A stretch of 64,000 bases of DNA from Sipunculus nudus (taxonomy: Eukaryota > Annelida > Sipuncula > Golfingiida > Sipunculidae): positions 36,541,401 through 36,605,400 of the forward strand of contig CM049317.1 in assembly GCA_026874595.1 (NCBI GenBank), given 5' to 3'. The translations under genes were made by a program, and so were the position numbers. How positions within the stretch are numbered: position 1 is the stretch's first letter; each line of letters starts with the position of its first letter. The notes under the pieces were generated by a model, which did no database searches, was not told the origin of the DNA, and worked only from the letters and a program-made list of their open reading frames with translations. This document shows positions 61,658-64,000 of this stretch, one piece after another.

Positions 61658-64000
61658 CAAGGTCATCTGTCGTTTAATACATGTTTTAGAGGTTTTACTA
61701 TGTATTTTTCTTCTTAAATTACTTAACTCTTAATGCAATCAAATTGACTGTGTGCTGACATCAGTATACAAAGCCAAGGTGAACCGAAACACCGTCTATG
61801 GCGCCATCTGTTGTCTCTAAGGCTAGTCTCTCCAACAGACGCCAGTTGCCGCTACTGTACACCCAAGCAATTTACGGTTGGTTTGGTCCCTATCGATGTC
61901 ACGAAACGCAATCATCTTCCAGATACCTGCAATTAAAAGACAATAAGAGTCATCATTTGAATGATGGTCATACCTTAAATAGAGCAATGATAGAGGATAT
62001 AAACTTTACAACTTCTGATCTAACATTTTTTTTTTCTAATCTTAACAAATGTAACATTTTGCAAAGAAACATGCACTGACCATATTATAAGTCTTCTATA
62101 GGAATTAACCGAAATAACTCCATTAGTGACACCTCCCGGGAGTACACATAAGGTATACGTTTGTCCGGATAAAATATATGAAGTCAGGGATGAGAAGCAA
62201 TATATATTTCAGTGACGCAGACAATTCAATTAAAGTCATATCGTAACTGGAAAAACAAGACCAGTATCATAAGAAAGTGTGAGCCTTTAATAGAATGCAA
62301 TGCCCCAATCGCCCACCCCTCCCCGATGTTGGTCCATATTTTATGCACTCTGAAATGTTCGGTATTGATCACAAACCTGTTTTGTGTTCGAACAATAAGA
62401 ACCCTCTCGATATACTATACAAGGGAAATTGGGTCGGGTTTGGGTAAATGAAGATTAGAGTGATCTATTTCAGGGTCAGGCCAAGGTTTCCCGCTGTAAG
62501 GCTCAAAGGCTGCGCAGGCATTGAGTATTGCAGTGTTGGATTATTTTTTGTTTATGATGGAGGGGATTGAAAGTTTTATATGTGTTTTGTAGGTAGGTAA
62601 TGGTGGGGGTTTATAGTCAACTATCAACGGACGATGTCATTCTCATGTCTTTTCTCGGCTCCCTGGGGAGCATGCTAGCCAAGCAGCCATTTCAGGTGCT
62701 AGAAGGCGCTCTTGTGACAATGTCCCATTCACTCAGGGGTCGAGAGAGCGCACCCTTGTGGTAAGGACGTTGTCCAGGATTCTTAGCTCAGACGGTGGTC
62801 AGAACAGGACGCGGTCTCAGGTCCAGCGCCCTATGCATTACGGAAGCACGCTCCACAAGGCATCAAAAGGCGTGACAGCCAGTTTTATTTGCTGCAATAT
62901 TCCATTAAATCTATAACACAATCCCCTGTTTTCCTGGAACAAACAAAGGTGCATGAGACTTACTTTGCTGTATCACATAATTCCAAACACTCGATAGAAA
63001 AAATTAAACTTTACCAGTGCCCTCAGATTTATAGGATAATATATAGCGCCTGGAAACCTTATATGTATGTCCATGCTTAACGGGTCCGTTGGTCGGGTCG
63101 GGAGAAAAGGCCTACAGATCATTTAGAAACCAGTGGTGGATACAGATATTCCAGGTCAGGGATGCCAATACTGGGTTAGCGATTGATGGGTATTATGAAA
63201 ACTATATTCTTAATATGTGCATTTTCATTTTTTTTGTTCTGTATATATAAATATATAATTACATAAGATCTTTTTAGGCTATGAAACTTGTATTTGTTAT
63301 TATTTAGTAAATGAGACGTACATGGGGAGGGTATATATGTAAAAAGAACAAGACATTTTAAGGCGCTTAAGGCACAACAATGATCATTTTCTGTTCTTCA
63401 ACCTATGTTCTCTTAAATGTTTTAGCATTTTAACATGTAATTATTTGTCGGAGGGCATCAATATATAATATTTATATTTCTTCACACCTGTTGCAACATG
63501 TTGAAGTCAATAGTGAAAATGGAATTCTACGTTTATCACTTGCAAAATATCATCTATCAATGTAATGCTCTGGGTATTTTACTGTCCTCTGTGGTCTGGG
63601 CAGCGCACAAGACGCGGGCAGCAGAGCATAGAACCTGAATTCAAGTTGCGGTATCAGCAAAGGAGCCATTGGTTTTTCACTGTCGACCCAAACTCAGTCC
63701 TACCGCTCGCATGGCTTACAGGAAGGCCGTGCCTAACTCACCGAAAAATGCGATTTAGGTTTTTCCTCAGTGTTATGACCCAGTAACAGTATAATAACGA
63801 AAAGATATTATTTTATATATATGGTTGCTCTATTAACGGAGTAAATCACACAGCTGTCAATTAAAATCCTCTACTTATGAATAAGATATTGATAAACTGT
63901 AAATAATTTAATAATGAAATCGGTTATTAAAAAAAAATATGCAAAATGATAATTAATCACGAATAAATTGGAAAATAAACAAATTATAACATGAGAGATG
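61658..64000. other. Non-coding segment to window end
   Basis: No supported exon. Locally GC-richer at about 62,640-62,880 (ending near CACAAGGCATC). Open frames of 63-93 codons at 61,798, 62,212, 62,889 and 63,565 show no recognisable domain. Confidence 0.45.

Overview
The window looks like nuclear DNA of an invertebrate animal. It is AT-rich, dense in (TA)n and poly-C/G microsatellites, and has no operon-like gene packing. Its coding content is almost entirely decayed eukaryotic transposable elements: two LINE fragments of L1/Tx1 type, PIF/Harbinger, an Academ-like element with a PIN/XPG-like nuclease, and several non-autonomous terminal-inverted-repeat elements. The mix of families and the GGAC-rich repeat tails suggest a mollusc or other lophotrochozoan, but that is an inference. 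No complete host gene, tRNA, rRNA or CRISPR array is recognisable.

Layout. 1-9,700: AT-rich non-coding DNA with TA microsatellites, a possible pogo/Tigger remnant near 2.9 kb and a minus-strand LINE 3' fragment (8.3-9.1 kb). 9.7-15.8 kb: one member of a diverged segmental duplication whose partner lies at 49.75-54.63 kb. One block is inverted between the copies and the rest is direct. The direct part carries candidate minus-strand exons, an NRF-1-like promoter palindrome and a 297-bp GC-rich insertion with a 13-bp target duplication. 17.8-25.0 kb: a nearly identical 3.6-kb tandem duplication, each copy holding the left end and dead transposase of a Harbinger element. The second copy continues into the convergent accessory (MADF/Myb-like) gene and right terminus, so an almost complete 6.0-kb Harbinger spans 22,359-28,385. 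It sits inside a repeat marked by GGTGGCGCCACC palindromes.

31.4-36.5 kb: a roughly 5.15-kb element with long inverted termini (about 0.7-0.8 kb) and a tandem duplication reaching into its right terminus. 37.5-40.0 kb: plus-strand LINE pseudogene with deleted and mutated reverse transcriptase. 42,968-49,027: a roughly 6.06-kb inverted-repeat transposon with a 3-bp CAA target duplication. It encodes a broken protein with N-terminal Cys/His motifs and a C-terminal PIN/XPG-like nuclease, best matched to the Academ superfamily. 49.75-54.63 kb: the partner segmental copy. 55.3-55.9 kb: a CpG-rich island with a good splice donor. 56-64 kb: microsatellites, a 664-bp two-unit tandem repeat and a 1.35-kb inverted-repeat element built from GACAACC motifs.

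The genes do not form a pathway. They are paired transposition functions (Harbinger transposase plus DNA-binding partner, Academ-like nuclease, LINE reverse transcriptase), all inactivated by stops, frameshifts or catalytic changes. Exons and boundaries were read by eye, so coordinates of degenerate repeats are approximate.
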